Source of the DNA: Merdivicinus sp050943495
GTDB taxonomy: Bacteria; Bacillota; Clostridia; Oscillospirales; Ruminococcaceae
Reading direction: 5' to 3'
Length of the DNA stretch: 64,000 nt
Assembly: GCA_050943495.1 (NCBI GenBank)
Contig: JBMNPH010000001.1
Location: 451,417 to 515,416 of the forward strand
The notes under the pieces: generated by a model
Database searches by the model: none
Told to the model about the DNA's origin: nothing
Seen by the model: the letters and a program-made list of their open reading frames with translations, nothing else
Shown: positions 24,051-32,523 of the stretch, piece after piece
How the letters are laid out: each line of letters starts with the position of its first letter
How positions within the stretch are numbered: position 1 is the stretch's first letter
Translations under genes and position numbers: made by a program

Positions 24051-25487
24051 ATGAGATACGACGTAGCAATCATCGGGGGAGGGGTCACCGGAGCAATGGT
24101 GCTTCGGCAGTTGATGCGGTATCAGCTGAAGGCCGTTCTGCTGGAAAAAGAAGACGATGTGGTTATGGGGGCGACAAAGGCCAATTCCGCAATCGTCCAT
24201 GCGGGATTTGATGCGGAACCGGGAACGAATAAGGCTCGATATAACGTGGAAGGAAACCGCCTGATGGAAGAAGTGACCACAGAACTTTCGGTCCCGTTTT
24301 GTCGGAACGGTTCTCTGGTATTGGCATTTTCTGAGGAAGATCTTCAAACAGTCCAGAATCTTCTGGAACGCGGGAAAGAAAATGGAGTGCCAGGATTACA
24401 GCTGCTCACACCGGAGGAGGTATGGGCAATGGAACCGCAGATTACCCGGGAAATTAAGGGGGCACTTTATGCCCCTACAGGTGGAATTGTTTGCCCGTAT
24501 GAACTTGCAATTGGCGGAATTGAGAATGCCATGGATAACGGTGCCGAATTGCGCACCAATTTCAAAGTGGAAAAAATTCAGGAAGAAGACGGCTTTTTTA
24601 CGATACATTCCAGTAGCGAGTGCGTAGAAGCACGGTATATTGTCAATGCCGCCGGTGTGCATGCTGATGAAGTTGCACGAATGATCGGAGATGAAAGCTT
24701 TACGATTACACCGCGACGCGGTGAATATGAATTATTAGATAAAACGCAGGGCAAAATGGTGAAATGCACGATTTTCCAGCCGCCTACCAAAATGGGAAAG
24801 GGGATTCTTGTTACTCCCACAGTAGACGGCAATCTTCTTACCGGTCCCACATCTGAGAATATTTTGGAAAAAGAGAATACCGCGACAACGCCGGAGGGAT
24901 TGGAAACTGTCCAGAAGCTTGCTCGGAAATCAGTTCCAAACATCAATTACCGCATGGTAATCACTTCCTTTACGGGGTTGCGTGCCTGCTCAGATACCCA
25001 TGATTTTGTCATCGGACCGTCGGAAAAATCGTCGCATTTGATCCATGCGGCCGGAATCGAATCACCTGGCTTGACTTCCGCACCCGCGATCGGAAAAGCA
25101 GTTGTGAAGCATCTGGCAGAAGCCGGATTGGAACTGATACCGAATCCGAATTTCAATCCCATCCGCAAGCCGTTCCCCAAGTTCCGGGAAATGTCTGATG
25201 AAGAGCGTGCGGAACTGGTTCGGAAGGATCCGCATTTTGGACGGATTGTTTGTCGGTGCGAGGGTGTGACAGAAGGAGAAATTCTGGCTGCAATTCATCG
25301 GAATCCGCCTGCGAGAAGCGTGGATGCTGTAAAACGCCGCGCACGTGCTGGAATGGGACGTTGTCAGGGTGGATTCTGCGGACCGCAGGTCGTGGAAATT
25401 TTGGCGAAAGAACTTGGCGTCCCTATGGAAGAAATTACGAAGTCGGGCGGAGAATCCCGTATGTTAACCGGCAAGACAAGATCATAA
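24051..25487 (+). CDS. GlpA-like FAD-dependent glycerol-3-phosphate dehydrogenase with BFD-type [2Fe-2S] domain
   Basis: A 478-residue flavoprotein. It has a Rossmann FAD motif at residues 6-15 (IIGGGVTGA), a DAO-type oxidase domain with the loop ATKANSAIVHAGFDA, and a C-terminal BFD-like iron-sulfur domain with cysteines at 401, 403, 438 and 443 (CRC and CQGGFC). It is expected to oxidise glycerol-3-phosphate to dihydroxyacetone phosphate and pass electrons on. In many Clostridia it is encoded with an NADH-type flavoprotein and DUF1667, exactly as here. GGGAG lies 6 bases before the ATG at 24051. A related hydroxy-acid oxidase (LhgO-like) is the main alternative. Confidence 0.88.
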   Translation: MRYDVAIIGGGVTGAMVLRQLMRYQLKAVLLEKEDDVVMGATKANSAIVHAGFDAEPGTNKARYNVEGNRLMEEVTTELSVPFCRNGSLVLAFSEEDLQTVQNLLERGKENGVPGLQLLTPEEVWAMEPQITREIKGALYAPTGGIVCPYELAIGGIENAMDNGAELRTNFKVEKIQEEDGFFTIHSSSECVEARYIVNAAGVHADEVARMIGDESFTITPRRGEYELLDKTQGKMVKCTIFQPPTKMGKGILVTPTVDGNLLTGPTSENILEKENTATTPEGLETVQKLARKSVPNINYRMVITSFTGLRACSDTHDFVIGPSEKSSHLIHAAGIESPGLTSAPAIGKAVVKHLAEAGLELIPNPNFNPIRKPFPKFREMSDEERAELVRKDPHFGRIVCRCEGVTEGEILAAIHRNPPARSVDAVKRRARAGMGRCQGGFCGPQVVEILAKELGVPMEEITKSGGESRMLTGKTRS

Positions 25488-25509
25488 ATTGGAAATGGAC
25501 AGGTGGACT

Positions 25510-26778
25510 ATGGAACAGAAAGAGTTAGTCATTATCGGCGGCGGACCGGCAGGAATGGCGGCGGCGCTGAGTGCTTATGAGGAAGGGGTACGAGATATCC
25601 TGATTCTGGAACGGGAACATCAGCTCGGCGGTATTCTGGAACAGTGTATTCACAATGGATTCGGTCTGCATCGTTTCAAGGAAGAATTGACCGGGCCGGA
25701 GTACGCGGCACGGTTTTCGTCGCAAGTAATCAGCAAACAAATTCCGTACCTGCTCGATACTATGGTATTGGACTTGGAGACGGCAGCTGATGGAAACAAA
25801 ATTATTACAGCGGTGAGCCCAGAAAAAGGTTATCTAAAAATTGCAGCACGTGCCGTAGTGCTCGCAATGGGCTGTCGGGAACGTCCGCGTGGTGCTTTGA
25901 ATATTGCAGGTACCCGTCCAGCCGGAATTTATACCGCCGGTGCTGCGCAGAAGTTTGTCAACCGGAAGGGCGAAATGCCCGGCAAACGGGTTGTGATTTT
26001 GGGATCAGGCGACATTGGACTGATTATGGCGCGCCGCATGACGTTGGAAGGTGCAAAGGTAGAAGCAGTCTGTGAGCTAATGCCGTATTCCGGTGGATTG
26101 ACTCGAAATATCGTACAGTGTCTGGATGATTTTGGCATTCCGCTAAAATTGAGCCATACAGTCGTGCGGATTCACGGAAAAGAACGAGTGGAAGGCGTTA
26201 CGATTGCAGCTGTTGGAGCAGACCGGCGTCCGATTCCAGGAACAGAGGAATATATCGCTTGTGATACATTATTGCTTTCTGTCGGTTTGATTCCGGAAAA
26301 TGAACTATCTCAGCAGGCAGGTGTGGAGTTGGATCCTGTTACAAGCGGCGCCGTTGTGGACGAATGTCGTCAGACTTCCATTCCGGGAGTATTTGCATGC
26401 GGAAATGTCCTGCATGTTCATGATTTGGTGGACTATGTTTCAGAAGAGGCAGAGATTGCGGGACGCTATGCCGCTCATTACCTGCAAAAAGGAAACTTGG
26501 ATGGAGAAACCGTGCCGGTAACCGGAAAAGACGGTGTGCGGTATGTGGTTCCCCAAAAGATTCACCGCAATGCGGAACCCTTTGCAGTTTATTTCCGGGT
26601 AGGAGACGTCTATCGGGATGTTCAGATTGCGGTGGAATGTGACGGAAAGGTGCTGCTCACCCGCAAAAAGCAGAAAGTCGCGCCGGGAGAAATGGAAACG
26701 ATTCCCCTAAAGGCGGAACAGATTGCGCAGATCAGCGGACCGGTGACTGTCCGGCTGATCCGGAAGGGGGAAAATTGA
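25510..26778 (+). CDS. NAD(P)/FAD-dependent oxidoreductase, electron-transfer partner
   Basis: A 422-residue flavoprotein with two dinucleotide-binding motifs: FAD at residues 7-16 (IIGGGPAGMA) and NAD near residue 160 (VVILGSGDIGLIMARR). VFACGNVLHVHDLVDYVSEE near residue 305 is typical of the HcnB/sarcosine oxidase alpha-like group. It has no visible iron-sulfur cysteines. It probably takes electrons from the GlpA-like subunit and reduces NAD+. The start at 25510 lies 3 bases after AGGTGG, which is close; ATG at 25495 or 25489 are alternatives. The order of flavoprotein, flavoprotein and DUF1667 is conserved in anaerobes. Confidence 0.88.
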   Translation: MEQKELVIIGGGPAGMAAALSAYEEGVRDILILEREHQLGGILEQCIHNGFGLHRFKEELTGPEYAARFSSQVISKQIPYLLDTMVLDLETAADGNKIITAVSPEKGYLKIAARAVVLAMGCRERPRGALNIAGTRPAGIYTAGAAQKFVNRKGEMPGKRVVILGSGDIGLIMARRMTLEGAKVEAVCELMPYSGGLTRNIVQCLDDFGIPLKLSHTVVRIHGKERVEGVTIAAVGADRRPIPGTEEYIACDTLLLSVGLIPENELSQQAGVELDPVTSGAVVDECRQTSIPGVFACGNVLHVHDLVDYVSEEAEIAGRYAAHYLQKGNLDGETVPVTGKDGVRYVVPQKIHRNAEPFAVYFRVGDVYRDVQIAVECDGKVLLTRKKQKVAPGEMETIPLKAEQIAQISGPVTVRLIRKGEN

Positions 26779-26779
26779 G

Positions 26780-27148
26780 ATGGAAAAGCGGAATTTAACC
26801 TGTATTGTCTGTCCAATGGGCTGTTCGTTGGAGGTAATGCTGGAAGATGGAAAGGTTGTTTCTGTCAGCGGAAATACTTGTCCGCGCGGTGAGAAGTATG
26901 CACACGAAGAATGCACACATCCAACTCGGGTGCTGACTTCGACAGTACTGGTCGAGGGAGGAAGTCTTCCGGTTGCCTCGGTCAAAACGAAAGAACCCAT
27001 ACCAAAAGAGATGCTGTTTCAGGCAATGGAAGAAATTCGAAAGATGCGCGTTGCAGCTCCGGTGAAAATCGGGCAGATTCTCACGGAGAATTTATGTGGG
27101 ACAGGAGTAGCGTTAACCGTTACCGGCGATGTAGAGGAAAGGGAGTAA
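26780..27148 (+). CDS. DUF1667 small cysteine-rich subunit
   Basis: A 122-residue protein matching DUF1667. It has a CxxCxxxC motif at the N-terminus (CIVCPMGC, residues 8-15) and a fourth Cys in SGNTCPRGEKYA, a pattern that suggests a metal or iron-sulfur site. The family is found almost only beside the two flavoproteins encoded upstream, so it is probably the third subunit of an anaerobic glycerol-3-phosphate dehydrogenase complex, in the position that GlpC holds in E. coli. The ATG follows the preceding stop by one base. Its exact electron-transfer role is unproven. Confidence 0.88.
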   Translation: MEKRNLTCIVCPMGCSLEVMLEDGKVVSVSGNTCPRGEKYAHEECTHPTRVLTSTVLVEGGSLPVASVKTKEPIPKEMLFQAMEEIRKMRVAAPVKIGQILTENLCGTGVALTVTGDVEERE

Positions 27149-27151
27149 AGT

Positions 27152-28501
27152 ATGACCATTCAGCAGTATATTGGACATGAAATTGCCTGCCCGTGCGGGC
27201 GCGTACATACAACCGATATGAAAAAGGTGCTCATTTCGGCAGGTGCGAGTGATCAGCTTGTTGAGGTTCTGCACGAATTAGGACATGATCGTGTTTTCTG
27301 GATTGCCGATGAGAATACCTGGCCGATATTGGGTAAAAAGGCATCGGAACAGATGCGGGACGCCGGTATTTTAGAAACCGGTGTCGTACTGCCGGGAGAT
27401 GTGCATGCAGATGAGCTGGGAATCGGCCGTGTTCTGATGCATATGGACCGGGATGCAGAGGTTTTGCTGACGATTGGAAGCGGAACGCTCAATGATATCG
27501 CCAAATTTGTCAGCCATCGGATGCATATTCCCTATGTGATTTTGGCAACAGCGCCGTCTATGGATGGATTTGCCTCCAATGTGGCCGCCATGACAACGGA
27601 TAAGATGAAAACAACCTATGAGGCACACATTCCGGAGGCAATTCTTGCGGATTTGGACGTCCTGTCGCAGGCACCCATGGAGATGATTGCGGCGGGCGTA
27701 GGTGATATCCTCGGAAAATATAATGCTCTTTGCGACTGGAAAGTTGCCTCGATGATTACGGGCGAATATTATTGCGAATCGATTGTCAGCCTGATGCGGG
27801 AAGCGGTCGAAAAGGTTGTTGAGAATGTGCCGGGGCTGAAAGAACGCCGTCCGGAGGCATTTGCCGGCTTGACGGAGGCATTGATTCTGTCGGGAATTGC
27901 GATGGGATTTGCAGGAAATTCGCGGCCGGCTTCAGGAAGTGAGCATCACCTTTCGCATTTCTGGGAAATGCGTTTTCTGGCGGAAGACCGCAAGGCACTC
28001 CTGCACGGAACCAAAGTCGGTGTCGGTACAGTATTGTCCATTCGGATGGCAGAGAAGCTGCTGGAAATGCCGGTGGATTTTGGAAAAGCCGCGGAACATG
28101 CCCGAAATTTCGATTGGACAAAGTGGAGAGAGCAGGTGCGGAAAGGGTATGGCGCAGCAGCCGACGGTGTTTTTGCGTTGGAGAAAACAGCGCAGAAAAA
28201 TGCCGTAGAACCGCATCGGGAAAGACTGGCATATATTCAGGAACATTGGACAGAGTTGCGGAAGGTCATCCGGGAAACGCTTCCGTCTTCCCAGAAAGTT
28301 GCCGGACTTTTGCAGGAACTTGGCGGCGCTGCGTATCCGGATGAGATCGGCGTTGAGCCGGAACTGGTAAAAGAAGCGATATTGTTGGCAAAAGAACTTC
28401 GGAACCGGTATACAATTCTGCAATTGCTGTGGGATTTGGGATTGCTGGATCAATTTGCGGAGGAATTTTCCGGGAAGGAAGGGTCCCATGCGTCCAATTG
28501 A
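27152..28501 (+). CDS. egsA: sn-glycerol-1-phosphate dehydrogenase (EgsA/AraM family)
   Basis: A 449-residue iron-alcohol-dehydrogenase-fold enzyme expected to interconvert dihydroxyacetone phosphate and sn-glycerol-1-phosphate with NAD(P)H. Seen: the cofactor loop GSGTLNDIAKF, TAPSMDGFASNVA, and metal ligands in AAGVGDILGKY, SGSEHHLSHFWE and LLHGTKVGVGT. The C-terminus carries about 80 residues of helices beyond the minimal fold. In B. subtilis the homologue AraM lies in the arabinose operon; here it lies between glycerol-phosphate oxidation genes and araBD. The ATG is 3 bases after the DUF1667 stop. Confidence 0.9.
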   Translation: MTIQQYIGHEIACPCGRVHTTDMKKVLISAGASDQLVEVLHELGHDRVFWIADENTWPILGKKASEQMRDAGILETGVVLPGDVHADELGIGRVLMHMDRDAEVLLTIGSGTLNDIAKFVSHRMHIPYVILATAPSMDGFASNVAAMTTDKMKTTYEAHIPEAILADLDVLSQAPMEMIAAGVGDILGKYNALCDWKVASMITGEYYCESIVSLMREAVEKVVENVPGLKERRPEAFAGLTEALILSGIAMGFAGNSRPASGSEHHLSHFWEMRFLAEDRKALLHGTKVGVGTVLSIRMAEKLLEMPVDFGKAAEHARNFDWTKWREQVRKGYGAAADGVFALEKTAQKNAVEPHRERLAYIQEHWTELRKVIRETLPSSQKVAGLLQELGGAAYPDEIGVEPELVKEAILLAKELRNRYTILQLLWDLGLLDQFAEEFSGKEGSHASN

Positions 28502-29291
28502 GGAATTAAGTGCAACGCAGGCTTCCAAGATTCGGATTATCCTGCATGATATTGATGATACCATCACCAACAACGGGAAGCTGACAGCGGAAGCTTATAC
28601 GGCTTTATGGCGTCTGCATGACACAGGATTTCGGGTCATTCCGGTGACAGGACGGCCGGCGGGATGGTGTGATATGGCTATCCGTCAATGGCCCATTGAT
28701 GCAATTGTCGGGGAAAATGGCGCCTTCGTTTACTACTGGAAGGACGGGAAACCGGAGATGTTCCGGCATCCTTCCATTCCGGCAGAGAGTGTGGCGGATA
28801 AGCTGGACGCTGTGCGGAAAGCTTGTCTGGCAGGGGTGCCAGGCTGTCGGATTGCCAAGGATCAGCATTTTCGAATGTATGATTTGGCGGTGGATTTCCG
28901 GGAAGATGAGCCGAAATTGCCGCTGGAAGCAGGAGACCGAATTCGGGAGATCGCGGAGAGTATGGGCGCCGTGGCGAAGGTCAGTTCGATTCATGTGAAC
29001 TGCTGGTACGGTAATTATGACAAACTGTCGATGACCCGTCTATTCCTGCGAGAAATTTATGGAATTGAAGATCCGGAAGAATGTGTCATGTTTTTCGGCG
29101 ATTCCGCCAATGACGAGCCGATGTTCCGGGAATTGCCGCTTTCGTGCGGAGTGGAGAATGTGGAACCGTTTCTTTCCCGCATGCAGTATCATCCGGCCTA
29201 CCTTGCGGAAGGGGAAGGCGGATATGGATTTGCGCGGGCAGCGGATTTTCTGATTCAGCAGAGATTAGGTAATTGTATCGGAAAAGAATAG
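28488..29291 (+). CDS. HAD superfamily (type IIB, Cof-like) phosphatase
   Basis: A 267-residue phosphatase with motif I LHDIDDTITNNG (residues 20-31), motif II VIPVTGRPAGW, and motif III/IV FFGDSANDEPMF near residue 207. The large cap between motifs II and III is typical of the IIB group, which includes sugar-phosphate phosphatases. GGAAGG precedes the ATG, which overlaps the end of the glycerol-1-phosphate dehydrogenase gene by 14 bases, so it should be co-translated with it. It may act on glycerol-1-phosphate or a sugar phosphate; the substrate is not established. Confidence 0.85.
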   Translation: MRPIEELSATQASKIRIILHDIDDTITNNGKLTAEAYTALWRLHDTGFRVIPVTGRPAGWCDMAIRQWPIDAIVGENGAFVYYWKDGKPEMFRHPSIPAESVADKLDAVRKACLAGVPGCRIAKDQHFRMYDLAVDFREDEPKLPLEAGDRIREIAESMGAVAKVSSIHVNCWYGNYDKLSMTRLFLREIYGIEDPEECVMFFGDSANDEPMFRELPLSCGVENVEPFLSRMQYHPAYLAEGEGGYGFARAADFLIQQRLGNCIGKE

Positions 29292-29305
29292 AATGGATCC
29301 GATTG

Positions 29306-29334
29306 CAGGCGGGAGGAGACTCCTGCCTGTTTTT
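29306..29334 (+). terminator. Intrinsic terminator ending the glycerol-phosphate operon
   Basis: CAGGCGGGAG pairs with CTCCTGCCTG (one G-U) around GAGA, then TTTTT. Confidence 0.93.
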
Positions 29335-29356
29335 GTAAAAAAATTAGCGGGAACTC

Positions 29357-29385
29357 TTTTCAAATTCGGATAAATATGCTATAAT
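29357..29385 (+). promoter_or_regulatory. Promoter of the araBD operon
   Basis: An extended -10 box TGCTATAAT (29377-29385) lies 17 bases after TTTTCA. No clear AraR operator or catabolite-responsive element was seen. Confidence 0.7.
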
Positions 29386-29426
29386 GCCAATAAAAGTACT
29401 CTCGTATGAGAGAAAGGACGATTGGA

Positions 29427-31094
29427 ATGAAAAAATATGCAATTGGTGTGGACTATGGCACTTTGTCCGGCCGCGCACTGTTGATTGACGTCGCGAACGG
29501 AGAAGAGCTGGCTTCTTCGGTTTACGAATACCCGCACGCGGTTATGGATCGGACTCTGCCGGACGGTACCCCCTTAAAACAGGATTGGGCGTTGCAGCAT
29601 CCTCAAGATTACCTTGATGTGCTCGGGCACACAATCCCTGCGGTCTTAAAAGAAAGCGGAGTTTCTCCAAAAGATGTTATCGGAATCGGAATTGATTTTA
29701 CTGCTTGTACAGTACTTCCGGTCCTGAAGGATGGCACACCGCTTTGCTTTTTGCCGGAATATCAAAACCGTCCGCATGCCTATGTAAAATTGTGGAAACA
29801 TCATGCGGCGCAGGATAAGGCGAATGCCTTGAATCGGATTGCGGAAGAGCGGGGCGAAAAATGGCTGGCGAATTACGGCGGCAAAATTTCTTCGGAGTGG
29901 GCAGTGCCAAAAATCTGGCAGATTCTGGACGAGGATCCGGAAATCTATGAAAAGATGGATCGCTTTATTGAGGCTGCGGACTGGATTGTGTGGCAGCTTT
30001 GCGGAAAGGAAACCCGTAATTCCTGCACAGCCGGATATAAGGAAATCTGGAATAAAAAAGCTGGATTCCCGTCGCGGGAATTCTTTGCTGCATTGGATCC
30101 CCGGCTGGCAGATCTGCCGGATACCAAGTTTTCCCGGGAAATTACGCCCCTGGGTTCGCGTGCCGGCTCGATTACGGAGGCGGCAGCAAAGCTGACCGGT
30201 TTATGTGAGGGAACGGCTGTTGCAGTCGGCAATGTGGATGCGCATGTATGCGTTCCTGCTACAGGAATTGACGGCCCCGGTAAGGTTCTGGCTATTATGG
30301 GAACATCGACCTGCCATATTCTGATGGGTACCGAAGAAGTACAGGTGCCGGGAATCTGCGGCGTAGTGGAAGATGGTGTCATGCCAGGTTATTTTGGCTA
30401 TGAAGCGGGACAGTCCTGTGTCGGAGATCATTTTGCATGGTTTTTGGATAATTGCCTGCCAGCATCCTATTATGAGGCTGCAAAGGCGGAAGGCAAGAAT
30501 ATCCATCAGTATCTGCGGGAAAAAGCACAGGTTCAGAAGCCGGGAGAAAGCGGACTGCTGGCGTTGGATTGGTGGAATGGAAATCGTTCGGTGCTGGTTG
30601 ACGTGGATCTGACTGGTATGATGCTGGGAATGACCCTGCAGACCCGTCCGGAGGAAATTTATCGCGCTCTGATCGAAGCAACGGCTTACGGTACCCGGAT
30701 GATTATTGATAATTTTAAAGAAGGCGGCGTTCCGGTTGAGGAGTTTGTGGCATCGGGCGGCATTGCGCGCAAAGACCCGATGATGATGCAGATTTATGCG
30801 GATGTGCTGAATATGCCGATTCGTGTCACTTCGACATCACAGGGCCCCGCTCTGGGATCTGCGTTGTTCGGGGCAGTGGCTGCCGGTAAGGCTGCGGGCG
30901 GATTTGACAGCATTTTTGAGGCTGCACGTGCAGTGGATACTTCCCGTGACATTCTTTACAACCCGATTCCCGAGAATGCGGCTGTCTATGAAAAGTTGTT
31001 TGCGGAATACAAACGCTTGCATGATTACTTCGGGCGCGGTGAGAACGATGTAATGAAACGCCTGAAATCGATCAAGGCGGAAGTCCGCGGATAA
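29427..31094 (+). CDS. araB: Ribulokinase AraB
   Basis: A 555-residue FGGY-family kinase that phosphorylates L-ribulose to L-ribulose-5-phosphate in arabinose catabolism. The N-terminal nucleotide fold starts AIGVDYGTLSGRALLIDV, followed by GIGIDFTACTVLPV, the typical AraB sequence. The C-terminal half has GTSTCHILMG, QSCVGDHFAWF and the ATP-binding loop VASGGIARKDPMMMQ. The length fits AraB rather than shorter xylulokinases. The start at 29427 is about 10 bases after AAAGGA. AraD follows after 12 bases. No araA isomerase is in the window, so it may lie elsewhere. Confidence 0.95.
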   Translation: MKKYAIGVDYGTLSGRALLIDVANGEELASSVYEYPHAVMDRTLPDGTPLKQDWALQHPQDYLDVLGHTIPAVLKESGVSPKDVIGIGIDFTACTVLPVLKDGTPLCFLPEYQNRPHAYVKLWKHHAAQDKANALNRIAEERGEKWLANYGGKISSEWAVPKIWQILDEDPEIYEKMDRFIEAADWIVWQLCGKETRNSCTAGYKEIWNKKAGFPSREFFAALDPRLADLPDTKFSREITPLGSRAGSITEAAAKLTGLCEGTAVAVGNVDAHVCVPATGIDGPGKVLAIMGTSTCHILMGTEEVQVPGICGVVEDGVMPGYFGYEAGQSCVGDHFAWFLDNCLPASYYEAAKAEGKNIHQYLREKAQVQKPGESGLLALDWWNGNRSVLVDVDLTGMMLGMTLQTRPEEIYRALIEATAYGTRMIIDNFKEGGVPVEEFVASGGIARKDPMMMQIYADVLNMPIRVTSTSQGPALGSALFGAVAAGKAAGGFDSIFEAARAVDTSRDILYNPIPENAAVYEKLFAEYKRLHDYFGRGENDVMKRLKSIKAEVRG

Positions 31095-31106
31095 GGAGGA
31101 TCCGAT

Positions 31107-31811
31107 ATGCTGGAAAAATTAAAGGAAGATGTCTGGAAAGCAAATTTGCAGCTTCCAAAGCATGGCCTGGTAGTTTTTACATGGGGAAATGTATCCGGAT
31201 TTGATGCCGAAAGCGGATTGTTTGTGATTAAGCCATCCGGAGTCGAGTACGATGAACTGACGCCGGATGATATGGTCGTTATGGATTTAAACGGAAACAA
31301 GGTGGAGGGACGGCTGAATCCTTCTTCCGATACACCGACCCATCTGGTACTGTACCGGAATTTCCCCGGAATCGGCGGAGTGGTGCATACCCATTCCCGT
31401 TGGGCGACTTCTTGGGCACAGGCAGGACGCGATATTCCTGCCTACGGAACCACTCACGCAGATTATTTTTACGGTGCGATTCCCTGCACCCGCAAGATGA
31501 AGAGCAAAGAAATCGAGGGCGCCTATGAGGAGGAAACGGGAAATGTCATTGTAGAGCGATTCAATGGACTGAATCCGTTGGATATTCCGGCGGTTCTGGT
31601 ACATTCTCATGGCCCGTTTACATGGGGAAAGGATTGCTTTGAGGCGGTTTATCACGCCGTTGTGCTGGAGGAGACCGCTCGGATGGCGGCGATGAGCGAA
31701 TGGCTGGCACCTGGCGGACCCGGTACGCTGGATTCCATGCAGCAGAAATTGTTGGATAAGCATTATCTTCGGAAACACGGTGCAAACGCCTATTACGGGC
31801 AGAAAAAGTGA
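31107..31811 (+). CDS. araD: L-ribulose-5-phosphate 4-epimerase AraD
   Basis: A 234-residue class II aldolase-like zinc enzyme. It converts L-ribulose-5-phosphate to D-xylulose-5-phosphate, which enters the pentose phosphate pathway. Zinc ligands are in HTHSRWATSWAQ (around residues 93-97) and in the C-terminal VLVHSHGPFTWG. The substrate loop KPSGVEYDEL and the epimerase Tyr/Asp region GTTHADYFYGAIPC are present. AAGGAGG lies 6 bases before the ATG. It is co-transcribed with araB and the SGNH esterase. Confidence 0.95.
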   Translation: MLEKLKEDVWKANLQLPKHGLVVFTWGNVSGFDAESGLFVIKPSGVEYDELTPDDMVVMDLNGNKVEGRLNPSSDTPTHLVLYRNFPGIGGVVHTHSRWATSWAQAGRDIPAYGTTHADYFYGAIPCTRKMKSKEIEGAYEEETGNVIVERFNGLNPLDIPAVLVHSHGPFTWGKDCFEAVYHAVVLEETARMAAMSEWLAPGGPGTLDSMQQKLLDKHYLRKHGANAYYGQKK

Positions 31812-31821
31812 GGGATTTCCA

Positions 31822-32472
31822 ATGAAATTTGCGAAAAACAGCAAAGTCGTTTTTATCGGTGATTCGATCACCGACTTTGACCGTGCACGTCCATATGGGG
31901 AAGGACGAGATACCAGTATTGGGAGAAGTTATGTCGGCTTGGTGGATGGATTTATTAAGGCTGCTTATCCGGATGCTCATATCCGGATCATCAATATGGG
32001 AATCAGCGGTAATACCACCCGGGATTTGAAAGACCGCTGGCAGACCGATGTGATGGATTTGAAGCCGGACTGGCTGAGTATCCTCATTGGCATTAACGAT
32101 GTGTGGCGGCATTTTGATCGGCCATTTATAGTGGAAAGTCAAGTGGGAATTGCGGAGTACCGTGCGAATCTGGAAGAATTGATCGTGAAAACACTCCCGA
32201 CCTTGAAGGGCGGACTAATCCTGATGACGCCGTATTTCATGGAACAGGATAAAACCGATGCCATGCGGGTTATGATGGATGAGTATGGGGCAGTCGTGAA
32301 AGAACTGGCCCAAAAATACGGGGCAGTTCTGATTGATTTGCAGGCCGAATTTGACCGGTATTTTGCGCATAACCATCCCATGTCGGTGAACTGGGACTAT
32401 ATCCATCCGGATATTGTGGGACATTCGATTATTGCACGTGCGATCTTAAAGGCAATCGATTACGAATGGTAA
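31822..32472 (+). CDS. SGNH/GDSL hydrolase (sugar esterase-like)
   Basis: A 216-residue esterase. All four SGNH blocks are visible: FIGDSITD with the nucleophile Ser, NMGISGNTTRDL with Gly, GINDVW with Asn, and DYIHPDIVGHSIIA with the Asp-His pair. There is no signal peptide, so it should act in the cytoplasm, perhaps removing acetyl or feruloyl groups from imported arabinosides or other oligosaccharides. That role is inferred from the araBD context and the resemblance to rhamnogalacturonan acetylesterases. The ATG at 31822 is 10 bases after the araD stop. Confidence 0.88.
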   Translation: MKFAKNSKVVFIGDSITDFDRARPYGEGRDTSIGRSYVGLVDGFIKAAYPDAHIRIINMGISGNTTRDLKDRWQTDVMDLKPDWLSILIGINDVWRHFDRPFIVESQVGIAEYRANLEELIVKTLPTLKGGLILMTPYFMEQDKTDAMRVMMDEYGAVVKELAQKYGAVLIDLQAEFDRYFAHNHPMSVNWDYIHPDIVGHSIIARAILKAIDYEW

Positions 32473-32478
32473 GAAAAT

Positions 32479-32506
32479 ACGTCCTCCTGTCGGAACGGGA
32501 GGACGT
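32479..32506. terminator. Hairpin between convergent araBD and gldA transcripts
   Basis: ACGTCCTCC and GGAGGACGT form a 9-bp stem with a 10-base loop. Short T-rich tracts follow on both strands, so it may serve both directions. Confidence 0.65.
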
Positions 32507-32523
32507 TCATTTTATACGGGAAT

